From NCBI RefSeq assembly GCF_030656115.1, contig NZ_JAUSOO010000129.1:1-64000 (forward strand): a DNA stretch of 64,000 nt, read 5' to 3'. Below the pieces are notes generated by a model. It had not been told where the DNA came from. It saw only the letters and a program-made list of their open reading frames with translations, and searched no databases. Of this stretch, positions 52,767 through 61,948 are shown one piece after another. The stretch's first letter is position 1. The number at the start of each line of letters is the position of its first letter. The position numbers and the translations under genes were made by a program. The DNA comes from Hydrogenophaga sp. Lineage in GTDB: Bacteria; Pseudomonadota; Gammaproteobacteria; Burkholderiales; Burkholderiaceae_C.

Positions 52767-55426
52767 GCGGGGATTCCCAGGATCAGGCGCAGCAGGGGGA
52801 TGGCCAGGGCGGCGCGTTCGGCATCGACATCGGTGCCCATGCCCGCCATGCTGCCGGTGTCGGCAGAGGCGGTGCCCAGGCCGGACTGTCGGCCCCGGCG
52901 GGCACGCTGGCCCAGATCGTGACGCTCCGAGGCCGAGAAGGCGGCAAAGCTGCGCCGCACCAGCGGCACCACCTGCATGAAGTGGGCGTCGGTCAGGCTC
53001 TCCAGCCAGGCATCGACCAGGCCCCACACGGTTTCATCGTGCAGCAGCACCATGGCGTTGCGGTTCAGAAAACCCTCCAGCCAGTGCGCCGCATCCAGCG
53101 GCGGTGCGCCCGACGACAGCTGGCGCGAGAGCTGGGTGGCCGCTTCGTCGCCGGGCCACTGCCCGCCGTCCAGCAGCAGGCGGGTACACAGCCCGCGCAG
53201 CAGCGGGTGGGGCAGCTCGCCCTGGGCCATCTGCACCAGCGCCCTGTGCCACAGCGCCAGCTGTTCGTCGCTGTCCTTGGTCTGGGCGTGCAGGCCAATG
53301 GCCTCGTGGGCGGCCAGCAGCGGGTCGCGCAGCTCGGTGGCCGCGCTCTCGTTCAGGCCCTGGCAGGCCAGGGGCAGGCCGATGGCACCGCGCGTGATCA
53401 GGCCGTCAAGCACATGGGCCAGCAGCGCACTGTCGGTCTGGCGCACGCTGCCGTAGCGGAACACCCGCGCCAGCGGCGGCACGGCCCCGATGAGTTGCAG
53501 CGCATCGCCGGTGGTGGCCGCACGCGACTGCAAGCTGGCGCTGACGGCATGCACCGCCGCCTCCAGATCGGCCAGCAGCGCCTGATCGACCAGCGCCGCC
53601 AGCGCGGGCAGCGATTCCAGCGTCTGGCACTGCTCGGTGATGCAGGCGGTGGCGGCGTTGGCCACGGTGGAGCCGTAGCGGCTGGCCTCGATCAGCTTGA
53701 TGGACAGCTCGGGCTCCCAGCGCAGCACCCAGGTCTCGCGGAAGGTGCCCCGGCTGCCCCGGCCACCGCCCAGCCGCCCCCAGGCCATGCCCAGCAGACC
53801 CAGGCGGTGCAGCAGGTGGCTGCGGGCCAGGTCGGTGGCGTTGCGCAGGTCGAGTTCGAGCGTGCGCTCCAGCGCCTCGGGTTTGAGGCGCAGGCTTTTC
53901 TGCTGCTGCTCCAGGTCGCGCTGCAGGGGCACGGCGGGCACGTCGGGCGGCACCTGGCCCAGGCGCTGGCTCACCGTCAGGGCGCTGTGGATGAGTTGCA
54001 GCGGCGTGGCATCGCCCATGAACACGGTGGTGCGCACCGCTTCGTCCATGTCTTGCAGGCCCGGCGTGCTGTGGCCGCGCAGGGCGGCCAGCGTGTCCGA
54101 CAGCCGGATGGCCTCGATGATGTGGGCCGACGAGCAGTCGATCTGGTGCTCGCGCAGCAGCCGCGCCACCCGCGACAGCCAGCCCGTGGCCCGGTCGGCC
54201 TGGGGCGGCAGGTGCCACAGAAAGTCGTACCAGCCGGGCGCGGTGATGCCCGCGCCGTAGCCGCTGGCGCGGGTGAGGTGGCCATACGTCCACGGCACCC
54301 AGGTGGCGCTGACCTTGAGCCGGGGCAGCCCCTTGAGCAAGGCCACATCGGCTTTGGCCAGGGCCTTGTCGGCTTTGTCTGCCGCCTTCTCGGCAGCCAG
54401 GTGGGCGGCCAGCCGGGCTTTTTCGGCCTTGTCGGCTTGGGCCCGCTCTTTGTCGCTGGCCTGTGCGTCGATTTCGGCGGGAATGAAGGCTGGCACGGTG
54501 GCGGGCTTCAGGGCCGGTACGTGCCAGGCACCGCACACCACGGCAATGCGTTGGTGCCCGGCTTTCTGGGCCTCGCGCACGCACTGGCGCATGTGGGCTT
54601 CGCGCAGGGCTTCTTCGGCCCGGCCTGCTTCGCTGTGGCCCCGGTAGGCCTGGGGCCAGGTGTCGCGCAGCACCGTCATGGCTTCGGTGATGGCGTCGAA
54701 CAGGGCCAGCCCGTCGCCATCGGGGCCGCGTTCCTCCACCAGGTGGTTCCACCAGCTTTCGCCATCGGCAAACCCGGCGGCCTCGGCCAGGGCATCCAGC
54801 GGGTCGATGTGGGCGGGCAGTGTGCCGTTGTCGTCGGGGGCTTGGGTTTCAGAGGAAATTTCGGCTTCTTCGCTTCCCTCTATGGCGTTGTCAGCAGTGT
54901 TTTCTGATGATTCCGGTGGGTCGAGTGGGGCGGCGGTTTCAGCGTCTTCTGTGGCCTCCGTGGCTTCAGTGGCTCCGTCGTTGGCTTCGCTTGATTTCTC
55001 TGCGGCTTCCAGCTCGGCCTTCCTGGCATCGTCGCGGGCCTTCTGCTGGGCCATGCGCACGGCCTGGGGCAGGTCGATGAAGCGGGTGGGCACGCCGTGG
55101 GTGGTGCCGTGGCGCAGCGCCTGCCACTCGGGCGAGAACACAGTGAAGGGGTAGAAGGCCGCCAGGTCGGGGTGGTCGGTGCTGTGGACCAGCAGCGCCA
55201 CCGGCGGCACCAGGCCCGCGTGGGTCACAAAGCCCAGTTGCGCATCGGCATCGGGCGGGCCTTCGATCAGGATGCAGTCGGGCTGCCAGTGCGCCAGCGC
55301 CCGTTGCAGGCTGCGCGCACAGCCCGGGCCGTGGTGGCGGATGCCGAAGTAGCGGGTGTCTGCGGGCACGTTGGCCGGTGTGTCCGGCGCTGGCACCGGG
55401 GCGGTGTCGTGTTCGGGGAGGGTCAT
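52763..55426 (-). CDS. DUF5682 family protein
   Basis: This 887-residue protein starts with YFGIRHHGPGCARSLQRAL (about 26) and DCILIEGPPDADA, which resemble motifs of the TraB/ChaN/TIKI-like fold. A low-complexity acidic segment (EANDGATEATEATEDAET) sits near residue 150-210. An Ala/Lys/Asp-rich coiled-coil-like stretch (EKAADKADKALAKADVALLK) lies around 345. A long helical C-terminal domain follows. DUF5682 genes occur with MoxR and VWA genes in other bacteria; the activity is unknown. Overlap with the VWA gene indicates a complex or coupled expression. Confidence 0.8.
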   Translation of the reverse strand: MTLPEHDTAPVPAPDTPANVPADTRYFGIRHHGPGCARSLQRALAHWQPDCILIEGPPDADAQLGFVTHAGLVPPVALLVHSTDHPDLAAFYPFTVFSPEWQALRHGTTHGVPTRFIDLPQAVRMAQQKARDDARKAELEAAEKSSEANDGATEATEATEDAETAAPLDPPESSENTADNAIEGSEEAEISSETQAPDDNGTLPAHIDPLDALAEAAGFADGESWWNHLVEERGPDGDGLALFDAITEAMTVLRDTWPQAYRGHSEAGRAEEALREAHMRQCVREAQKAGHQRIAVVCGAWHVPALKPATVPAFIPAEIDAQASDKERAQADKAEKARLAAHLAAEKAADKADKALAKADVALLKGLPRLKVSATWVPWTYGHLTRASGYGAGITAPGWYDFLWHLPPQADRATGWLSRVARLLREHQIDCSSAHIIEAIRLSDTLAALRGHSTPGLQDMDEAVRTTVFMGDATPLQLIHSALTVSQRLGQVPPDVPAVPLQRDLEQQQKSLRLKPEALERTLELDLRNATDLARSHLLHRLGLLGMAWGRLGGGRGSRGTFRETWVLRWEPELSIKLIEASRYGSTVANAATACITEQCQTLESLPALAALVDQALLADLEAAVHAVSASLQSRAATTGDALQLIGAVPPLARVFRYGSVRQTDSALLAHVLDGLITRGAIGLPLACQGLNESAATELRDPLLAAHEAIGLHAQTKDSDEQLALWHRALVQMAQGELPHPLLRGLCTRLLLDGGQWPGDEAATQLSRQLSSGAPPLDAAHWLEGFLNRNAMVLLHDETVWGLVDAWLESLTDAHFMQVVPLVRRSFAAFSASERHDLGQRARRGRQSGLGTASADTGSMAGMGTDVDAERAALAIPLLRLILGIPA

Positions 55427-55442
55427 GCCATCCTCGGGGTGG

Positions 55443-56558
55443 TCAAAGTTGCTCGCGGCAGGCGCGGTACAGCTCTTTCCAGTCGGCGCGTTCTTTCACC
55501 ACGGTTTCCAAGTATTCCTTCCACACCACCTGATCTTGCACCGGGTCTTTGATGATGGCCCCCATCAGGCCCGAGGCGATGTCGTGCGCGTGCAGCACGC
55601 CGTCGCCGAAATGCCCGGCCAGCGCCATGCCGCTGTTGATGACGGAAATGGCTTCGGCGGTGGACAGCGTGGAGCTGGGCGACTTGATGCGGGTCTTGCC
55701 GTCTTCGGTCTGGCCGTTGCGCAGCTCGCGGAAGATCTGCACCACCCGGCGGATTTCTTTCAGCGCGGGCGGCTCGGCGGGCAGTTGCAAGGCACGGCCC
55801 AGGTCGCTCACGCGGCGCGAGACGATGCTGACTTCTTCATCTTCGGTGGCGGGCACGGGCAGCACCACGGTGTTGAAGCGGCGTTTCAGGGCGCTGGAGA
55901 GTTCGTTCACGCCCTTGTCGCGGTTGTTGGCGGTGGCAATGACCGAGAAGCCGCGCGTGGCCTGCACCTCGCTGCCCAGCTCGGGGATGGGCAGGGTTTT
56001 TTCTGACAGCACGGTGATGAGGGTGTCTTGCACGTCGGCGGGAATGCGGGTCAGCTCTTCAACGCGGGCAATCTTGCCCAGGCGCATGGCGTTGACCAGC
56101 GGGCTGGGCACCAGGGCTTTTTCAGACGGGCCGTGGGCCAGCAGCTGGGCGTAGTTCCAGCCGTAGCGCAGCTGCTCTTCGCTGGTGCCCGCCGTGCCCT
56201 GGATGAGCAGCGTGGAGTCGCCCGACACCGCCGCCGCCAGGTGCTCCGACACCCACGATTTGGCCGTGCCCGGCACGCCGTACAGCAGCAGGGCGCGGTC
56301 GGTGGCCAGGGTGGAGACGGCAATTTCCATCAGCCGCTGGCTGCCGATGTACTTGGGCACGATCTCGAAGCCGTTGTCCAGCCGCCCGCCCATCAGGTAG
56401 GTGACGACGGCCCAGGGCGAGAGCTTCCAGTTGGTGGGGCGCTGGCGCTGGTCGGCCTGTTGCAGGGCGGCCAGTTCTTCGGCAAATTGGTGCTCGGCGT
56501 GCTGGCGCAGGATGGTGGTGGTGGGGGCGGCTGGGGTTGTTGTGCTGCTGGCGGTCAT
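55443..56558 (-). CDS. MoxR-type AAA+ ATPase
   Basis: This 371-residue ATPase has Walker A LYGVPGTAKSWVSEHLAAA (about 95), Walker B/sensor region (IARVEELTRIPADVQDTLI), sensor-1 VIATANNRD and arginine finger SSALKRRFNTVVLPVP. MoxR proteins remodel or load metal cofactors and protein partners, usually with a VWA partner. It is the ATPase motor of this operon, between the SWIM/DUF5691 and DUF5682 genes. The start at 56558 (MTASSTTTPAA) is 12 bp from the SWIM gene stop. Confidence 0.9.
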   Translation of the reverse strand: MTASSTTTPAAPTTTILRQHAEHQFAEELAALQQADQRQRPTNWKLSPWAVVTYLMGGRLDNGFEIVPKYIGSQRLMEIAVSTLATDRALLLYGVPGTAKSWVSEHLAAAVSGDSTLLIQGTAGTSEEQLRYGWNYAQLLAHGPSEKALVPSPLVNAMRLGKIARVEELTRIPADVQDTLITVLSEKTLPIPELGSEVQATRGFSVIATANNRDKGVNELSSALKRRFNTVVLPVPATEDEEVSIVSRRVSDLGRALQLPAEPPALKEIRRVVQIFRELRNGQTEDGKTRIKSPSSTLSTAEAISVINSGMALAGHFGDGVLHAHDIASGLMGAIIKDPVQDQVVWKEYLETVVKERADWKELYRACREQL

Positions 56559-56570
56559 GGTGGGGTTCTT

Positions 56571-59500
56571 TCAGGAGGCGGAGGCTGTGGGGTGGGCACT
56601 GGGTGCGGTGCGGTCGGTATGGCTGCCTGAGGCGGTGTCGGCCAGCAGGCGGTGCAGCGTCTGGCGCACGGCCACGATGGTGTGGAGGGTGTGCAGCCGT
56701 TCGCTCAGGCTGGGGCTGGTGTCATCAACACGGGGCAGGGTGGCCAGCGCATCGAGTGCGCCGGGCGGCAGGGCGCAGGCCAGGTCGGTGATGTGCTGGC
56801 GCAGGCTGTAGTCCTGCTGCATGTCTTTCACCAGATGGCCATTGGCACAGTGCTGGTGGAGGACGCTGGCCATGCGGGATGCGACCGCATCGCCCCAGGT
56901 GGCGTGCGCAGCCATGCCGCTGGTGCGCAGCAGCTCGGCCAGGGCGGTGAAGGTGGTGCGCGAATCGGTGCCCGTGCCCACGCTGGCATCCCACTGGTTC
57001 AGCAGGTGCTGCTCGCGCTGCTCGGTGCTCAGTCTGGCTTGCAGGGCCGTGGCATCGCCCCAGCGGGCGATGCGCGGGTGGGCCAGCAGGGCCAGATGCC
57101 AGTCGGGGGCGTGCTGCGTCAGGGCGGCATGCGCCCAGCCGCGCACCAGGGCTTCGGTCCAGTCGCTTTTGTGGGTGGCGGCCAGCAGTTCGGCAGGGGT
57201 CAGGCCGGTGTGCTGCGTCCACCAGCCCAGGGGGCTGCGGCGCACCATCTGAAACAGCAGCCAGGCCCGCTGGCCCAGCGACTCGTGCCGGGGGCGTTCG
57301 CCATCGGGCCAGTCGGTTTTGAACGGGTCGTCGGCTGGGGTGGGCGTGCTGCCCTGTGCCGCTGCTGCGGTGCCGCTGGCGGCGGCTTCGTCCGGCGGGG
57401 CGGGGGGCTCAGGGGGCGCGTCGATGTGCAGCGTCACCGGCAGTGCCGGGCCTGCGCCCAGAGCCGCAGCGGTTTTTTTCAGCAGTGACTTGAGTCCGGT
57501 GGCCGCTGCGACCGCCTCCACCACCACCAGCGGGCGCAGCCGCTCGACCATGCGCTGGCTGTAGGCGCTGTCGGGCAGGGCGGCCAGCAGGTCGGCGGCG
57601 GTGCGGCGCACGTCCTGGGCGCGGTCTTTTTGCAGTTGCTGGGTCAGGAAGGCTTCGTCGCCGGGGTTCAGGCCCTCGGCCAGGGTGGTGATGAGGCTGT
57701 GGCGGTCGCGGGCGGGCAGCTGGCCCCACACGCTGTGCAGCCGCTCGCGGGCGGCATCGGGGGCGGTCTGGCGCTCGGCCAGCAGCACGGCGCGGCGCTG
57801 CTCGATGCTGCCGTGCTCCCACTGGGTGTCGGCATCGGCCTGCTCCTGCACGCCACGGCCCCAGGCCCAGTCGTTGTTGAAGCTGGCCAGCCAGCGGCCC
57901 CGCTCGCCCAGCACCGGCTGGATGAATTCGCGCAGGGCCACGCTCTGGCGGCCCAGTTGCAGCAGGGCGGGCAGGGCTTCGGGGCTGGCGTGCAGCTGTT
58001 GCTGGTTCATGCCGCGCAGCACTTCGGCCTGCAAGCGGGGCAGTTCCATCGCCTGGGCCTGGCTCCACAGCCGCGCCCAGTCGGTGCTGGCCGGGCGACG
58101 GCTTTCGGGCGTGGGCTGGCTAGGTGCCGGGGTGGATTCGGTCTGCGCAGGCGCCACCCAGCCCGCCCGTCGGCACCAGGCCAGCGAGCCCGCCAGGCGC
58201 AGCAGTTGGCCGGGTGCTTCGGGGTCGGCGGACCCGTGTGCCTGGCGCAACCAGTGGGCCACGGCATCGGGCGTGTGCACCGGCGGCAGGCCCCACGGGC
58301 GGCTGGTGCCCACCAGCGCGGCTTGCAGCAACAGCGGCCCGTCTTGGTTGGCGGCGGTGGTGGCCGTGGAGGCCGGGTCCCGCGGTGCGGCGGCATCGAC
58401 CCAGGTGGTGGCCATCCACTGGCCATTGTTGGCGTACCAGGCCGACAGCGGGTGCAGCGCATGGCCATCCCATTCGCCAAACACCGCCATGGTGTCTGCG
58501 CCCGCGTGGGCCATCCAGAGCCAGGCATCGGCATCGGCCACCGCCAGTGGCACCACCCGCTCATCGGCGGTCAGCAGCGACCAGCCTGCGTGGGCGCCCG
58601 TGGGCGGACACAGCCGGGCGTGTGCCAGCTGCAGCGGCCAGGTGGGCGACCACGGGTTGGCCGCCATGCAGCGGGCCAGCGCATGCCAGGCGGCAGGCGC
58701 GGCCTGTGTGGGCGCGAGCAATGCTTCGGCCCCCGGGACCGGTGTGCCGCTGTCAGGCTCCACCAGCGCCCGCGTGGAGGCCGTGCCGGGGTAAAAGCGC
58801 AGCGTGGCCGCGACCTGCTGGCCGGTGTGCCAGCTCTGGGCAAAGCCCTGACCGGCGAAGGCGAAATCCAGCACCAGCGCATGGCGTTGCAGGCGTGGGC
58901 TGTGGAACCAGGTGCGGCGCTCGGTCAGGCGCTGGGACGAGGTGGACTCGCGCTCCAGCGCCATCACGCCGCACACCTGCCAGGCATCGCTCACGGCCTC
59001 ACCGTCGGCCAGCACGGTCTCCTTGTCGATGGGCCAGCCAGCGGCCTGGCGCACATCGGCTTGCAGCGCCTCGGGCAGGGTGTCGATGCGCTGCACGGCA
59101 TCCACCAGCAGTTGCAGGCTGCCCAGCTGGGCCAGCAGGCGTTCGGGCCCGTCGGTGCCCTGGCCCACCAGCGCCATCGCGTCGGTCAGGCGCTGGCCCA
59201 GGCCGGGGGCTTGGGCATCCACCATGCGGGCGGCCATGGCCTGGTGGTTGCTGCCATCGGCCGACAGGCTGGCCAGCCCCTGGCGCAGCACATCGTTGAG
59301 CCACAGGCCCAGCTCGGCGGCCCCGGCCTGCATGCGCTGCCAGCGTTTGAGTTCGCGCTTTTCAGCCTGCTCGGCGGCCTTGGCGGCGGTGGCCGGATCG
59401 ACCGGGGTTGCCTTGGCCGCCTGCGCCGCTTCGGCCTTGGCCTCTTTTTTCTCGGTGCGCTCGCGCCGCGAAGCCAGCCACTCGCTCACCCAGGCGGGCT

Positions 59501-59798
59501 GGGGCGCGGTGAAGCGGCTGGCATCCTGCGCCTGCAACAGCAGCAGCGCCAGACCGTGTTTGCACGGAAACTTGCGGCTGGGGCACGAGCATTTGAAGCT
59601 GGTGCCGCCGCCCGACACATCCACCTGCGTCTGGTAGGGCTTGCTGCCGCTGCCCTGGCACTCGCCCCACACCGCATCGTCCGTGGCTCCCAGCGTGGGC
59701 CACTTGGCCGGAGACAACAACCCTTTGGCTGCCTTGCTGCTGGCCTCGTCGGGCGACAGCGTCAACACCTGCGCGGTGGTCAGCGGCGTGCGGCTCAT
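56571..59798 (-). CDS. SWIM zinc-finger protein fused to DUF5691
   Basis: This 1075-residue protein has a SWIM motif FKCSCPSRKFPCKHGLALLL (CxC-x5-C-x-H) at about 67-86, probably for DNA or protein binding. A coiled-coil-like charged region (about 115-165) and a long central part follow. The C-terminal DUF5691-like region includes DAVASRMASVLHQHCANGH. In many genomes the SWIM protein and the DUF5691 protein are separate neighbours; here they appear to be one chain. I start at ATG 59798 (MSRTPLT); the 17-codon extension upstream is less likely. It is the first gene of the operon. Confidence 0.75.
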   Translation of the reverse strand: MSRTPLTTAQVLTLSPDEASSKAAKGLLSPAKWPTLGATDDAVWGECQGSGSKPYQTQVDVSGGGTSFKCSCPSRKFPCKHGLALLLLQAQDASRFTAPQPAWVSEWLASRRERTEKKEAKAEAAQAAKATPVDPATAAKAAEQAEKRELKRWQRMQAGAAELGLWLNDVLRQGLASLSADGSNHQAMAARMVDAQAPGLGQRLTDAMALVGQGTDGPERLLAQLGSLQLLVDAVQRIDTLPEALQADVRQAAGWPIDKETVLADGEAVSDAWQVCGVMALERESTSSQRLTERRTWFHSPRLQRHALVLDFAFAGQGFAQSWHTGQQVAATLRFYPGTASTRALVEPDSGTPVPGAEALLAPTQAAPAAWHALARCMAANPWSPTWPLQLAHARLCPPTGAHAGWSLLTADERVVPLAVADADAWLWMAHAGADTMAVFGEWDGHALHPLSAWYANNGQWMATTWVDAAAPRDPASTATTAANQDGPLLLQAALVGTSRPWGLPPVHTPDAVAHWLRQAHGSADPEAPGQLLRLAGSLAWCRRAGWVAPAQTESTPAPSQPTPESRRPASTDWARLWSQAQAMELPRLQAEVLRGMNQQQLHASPEALPALLQLGRQSVALREFIQPVLGERGRWLASFNNDWAWGRGVQEQADADTQWEHGSIEQRRAVLLAERQTAPDAARERLHSVWGQLPARDRHSLITTLAEGLNPGDEAFLTQQLQKDRAQDVRRTAADLLAALPDSAYSQRMVERLRPLVVVEAVAAATGLKSLLKKTAAALGAGPALPVTLHIDAPPEPPAPPDEAAASGTAAAAQGSTPTPADDPFKTDWPDGERPRHESLGQRAWLLFQMVRRSPLGWWTQHTGLTPAELLAATHKSDWTEALVRGWAHAALTQHAPDWHLALLAHPRIARWGDATALQARLSTEQREQHLLNQWDASVGTGTDSRTTFTALAELLRTSGMAAHATWGDAVASRMASVLHQHCANGHLVKDMQQDYSLRQHITDLACALPPGALDALATLPRVDDTSPSLSERLHTLHTIVAVRQTLHRLLADTASGSHTDRTAPSAHPTASAS

Positions 59799-60161
59799 GC
59801 CCTGCACCCGTTGCGCTGCCGCTGTGGGCTGGCATGCCCGAGATACCACCGCTTCGCTGTGTGCCTGTGCCTGCCGTTCATCGCCAGAGTCCTTTGGGTG
59901 CCGCTGAAGGCTGGCATTTTAGGAGGCGGCCTGCTGCCGATGGGACGCTCTTCTGCTCCAACACCGTTGTGGTCGTGGGCCGCATCGTGTAACTGGGCCT
60001 GGGTTTGCACCCTGCGTCAGCAACCATTTGAGAACTGCTGCTGCGGTCAATGAGCGCGCACGCCAGCGTTACCCCAACCGCTGGTCAAAGCACACACACA
60101 ACAAATTCCGGACAACCTATTTGCCAAAAGTCCGAAAAACACCCACAATTATCGGACAATC
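59799..60161. promoter_or_regulatory. Divergent promoter region between SWIM gene and AbiE pair
   Basis: This 363-bp gap serves both directions. Near the AbiEi start it has TCCGGACAA (60107-60115) and AGTCCG (60129-60134). A promoter-like TTGCCA-N18-ACAATT lies at 60121-60150. The rest holds no open frame that looks like a protein. Confidence 0.45.
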
Positions 60162-60170
60162 ATGTCCGAT
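60151..60170 (+). promoter_or_regulatory. AbiEi operator palindrome
   Basis: ATCGGACA-ATCA-TGTCCGAT is a perfect inverted repeat that contains the antitoxin ATG (60162-60164). AbiEi proteins autorepress through inverted repeats at their promoter, so this is the likely binding site. Single half-sites stand upstream. Confidence 0.7.
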
Positions 60171-60848
60171 CTCAAGTCCGCTGTCGTGTCTCTCGTCAAA
60201 ACAGGCGAACCCAGCCATGTCTGGGTTCCGACGGACTTTTCTGCTTTCGGCAGCCGCGATGCGGTTGACAAGACGCTGCAACGCTTGGTCCACGATGGCG
60301 AACTGCGGCGGATCGACAGGGGCCTGTACGACAGACCGACCATCAACCGTCTCACCCAACGGCCGACCAGTCCGGACTATCGCGCCGTCATCGACGCCAT
60401 TGCCCGTCGGGACCAACTTCGGATGCTCGTTGACGGCATGACGGCTGCGAACGACCTTGGTTTCACCGATGCGGTACCGGCTCGCGTCACGGTTCACACC
60501 GACGCACGGCGCCGGGCGGTCAAGCTGGACAACCTCATCATCGAGTTCAAGCAGACGGCCCCCAGCCGCCTGTATTGGGCTGGCCGGCCTGCAATGCGTG
60601 TCGTGCAGGCCCTGTATTGGTTGAAAGACACCTTCGTCACAGATCGACCGCGAATTCTGAGCAAGTTAAGCGCCTTGCTAGCAGACCCGATTCACGGTGA
60701 TGTCGTCCGCAAGGATTTGCTGGAAGGCTTCAGTACATTGCCCACTTGGATGCAAAACCTCGTTCGTGAACTGCCGGGATGCAATCCCACGGCGAGCGCC
60801 AATGCGAAGCGTCCCCGTCCGAAGAGCGTGATCGGGGAAGCTGCATAA
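60162..60848 (+). CDS. DUF6088/AbiEi-type antitoxin
   Basis: This 228-residue protein has the AbiEi winged helix (SHVWVPTDFSAFGSRDAVDKT, LVHDGELRRIDRGLYDRP) at about 15-65. The AbiEi C-terminal domain follows (MTAANDLGFTDAVPARVTVHT). Type IV antitoxins repress their promoter and counter the nucleotidyltransferase toxin without binding it. Its 3' end overlaps the toxin start by 70 bp. The operator covers the ATG. Confidence 0.85.
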   Translation: MSDLKSAVVSLVKTGEPSHVWVPTDFSAFGSRDAVDKTLQRLVHDGELRRIDRGLYDRPTINRLTQRPTSPDYRAVIDAIARRDQLRMLVDGMTAANDLGFTDAVPARVTVHTDARRRAVKLDNLIIEFKQTAPSRLYWAGRPAMRVVQALYWLKDTFVTDRPRILSKLSALLADPIHGDVVRKDLLEGFSTLPTWMQNLVRELPGCNPTASANAKRPRPKSVIGEAA

Positions 60849-61843
60849 ACGCCGAGAAGGATTTCTGGGTCTGCTGGACCCTGGACGCACTGTTCAACGG
60901 TCTACCCGCTGGCGGCCCGCGGCGGCTGTTCAAGGGCGGCACATCCCTGTCGAAGGCCTTCGGGCTTATCTCCCGGTTCTCCGAGGACATCGACATCACG
61001 GTCTTCCTCGATGACTTGGGTCAGGGCGTCGAAGCGGCAGACCTGGATGCGCTCAGCGGCAAAAAGCGCCGCGCCCGCCTTGACGCCATCCGCGATGCCT
61101 GCCAAAGCTATATCGCCGGTCCGTTGACCACTCAGTTCACCGAAATCGCTGCGGCCACGCTTCCTGAAGGACGTTTCCGACTGCAAGCAGACCCCGACGA
61201 CAAGGATGGTCAAACGCTGCTGTTCTGGTATCCCGCAGTCACGGCGGCCGAAGGCGACTACATTCGCGCCGCCGTCAAAATCGAAGCTGGCGCCAAGTCG
61301 GCGCTGGACCCGCACATCGCCGCGACAGTAACCCCATACGTAGCGGCCGATTTGCCCGATCTGGACCTCGCGGTCGGGAACGTAACGACGGTGCGGCCAG
61401 AGCGAACGTTCTGGGACAAGGTCATCATCTTGCACGGTCTGCGCCAGTGGTATGACCGCCGCAACGAACTGCGACACCAAGGCCAACGGGTATCGCGTCA
61501 CTATTACGACATCCATCGACTGGTGCAGGCGGAGGGAGCACCAGTCTGGCTGGTTGATCACGAACTTGCTGCCGACTGTGCGACACACGCCAGACTGTTC
61601 TTCGGTAGCCCAGACTTGGGATTGGACTCGGCGGCTGCAGGCACATTCACGCTGACCCCCAACGCCGCAATGCACGACGTACTCGGGCGTGATTACGCAG
61701 CCATGTCCGGGATGATCTTCGGTGAGATCCCGCCCCTGGATACGGTGCTGGCCAGCGTCGCGGTTTTGCAGGAGGAGATCAACACCGCAGCCGCCAAACC
61801 GGCCCCGGGCAGAGGGCTCTATGCCGTTCAGTGTGGAACTTGA
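60779..61843 (+). CDS. AbiEii/AbiGii-type nucleotidyltransferase toxin
   Basis: This 354-residue protein has the nucleotidyltransferase motif FKGGTSLSKAFGLI followed by RFSEDIDITVF (about 53-75), and the RPERTFWDKVIILH block (about 205). The AbiEii family modifies tRNA or other acceptors to stop growth during phage infection. The usual N-terminal helix before EKDFWVCWTLDALF is replaced by a short overlap with the antitoxin gene (MQSHGERQCEASPSEERDR). The start is therefore uncertain and the N-terminus may be abnormal. Catalytic residues remain. Confidence 0.8.
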   Translation: MQSHGERQCEASPSEERDRGSCINAEKDFWVCWTLDALFNGLPAGGPRRLFKGGTSLSKAFGLISRFSEDIDITVFLDDLGQGVEAADLDALSGKKRRARLDAIRDACQSYIAGPLTTQFTEIAAATLPEGRFRLQADPDDKDGQTLLFWYPAVTAAEGDYIRAAVKIEAGAKSALDPHIAATVTPYVAADLPDLDLAVGNVTTVRPERTFWDKVIILHGLRQWYDRRNELRHQGQRVSRHYYDIHRLVQAEGAPVWLVDHELAADCATHARLFFGSPDLGLDSAAAGTFTLTPNAAMHDVLGRDYAAMSGMIFGEIPPLDTVLASVAVLQEEINTAAAKPAPGRGLYAVQCGT

Positions 61844-61853
61844 CATCAGAAGA

Positions 61854-61894
61854 ACGATGGACAGATGTCGGGTTGGGTCGCTCCCATCCATCGT
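61854..61894. terminator. Inverted repeat between convergent genes
   Basis: ACGATGGA (61854-61861) pairs with TCCATCGT (61887-61894) around a 25-base loop. No strong T-tract follows, so it may be a weak terminator or attachment-like relic between the AbiE pair and the degradation genes. Confidence 0.35.
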
Positions 61895-61948
61895 TTATCG
61901 CCTACCTATCGCTTTCTCAAGCGGCGCTGCTTCGGAACACAGCGGAAC

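Noticed and set aside
52655-54907. 750-residue + strand frame
   Set aside because: Antisense shadow of DUF5682 and VWA genes, with no domains.
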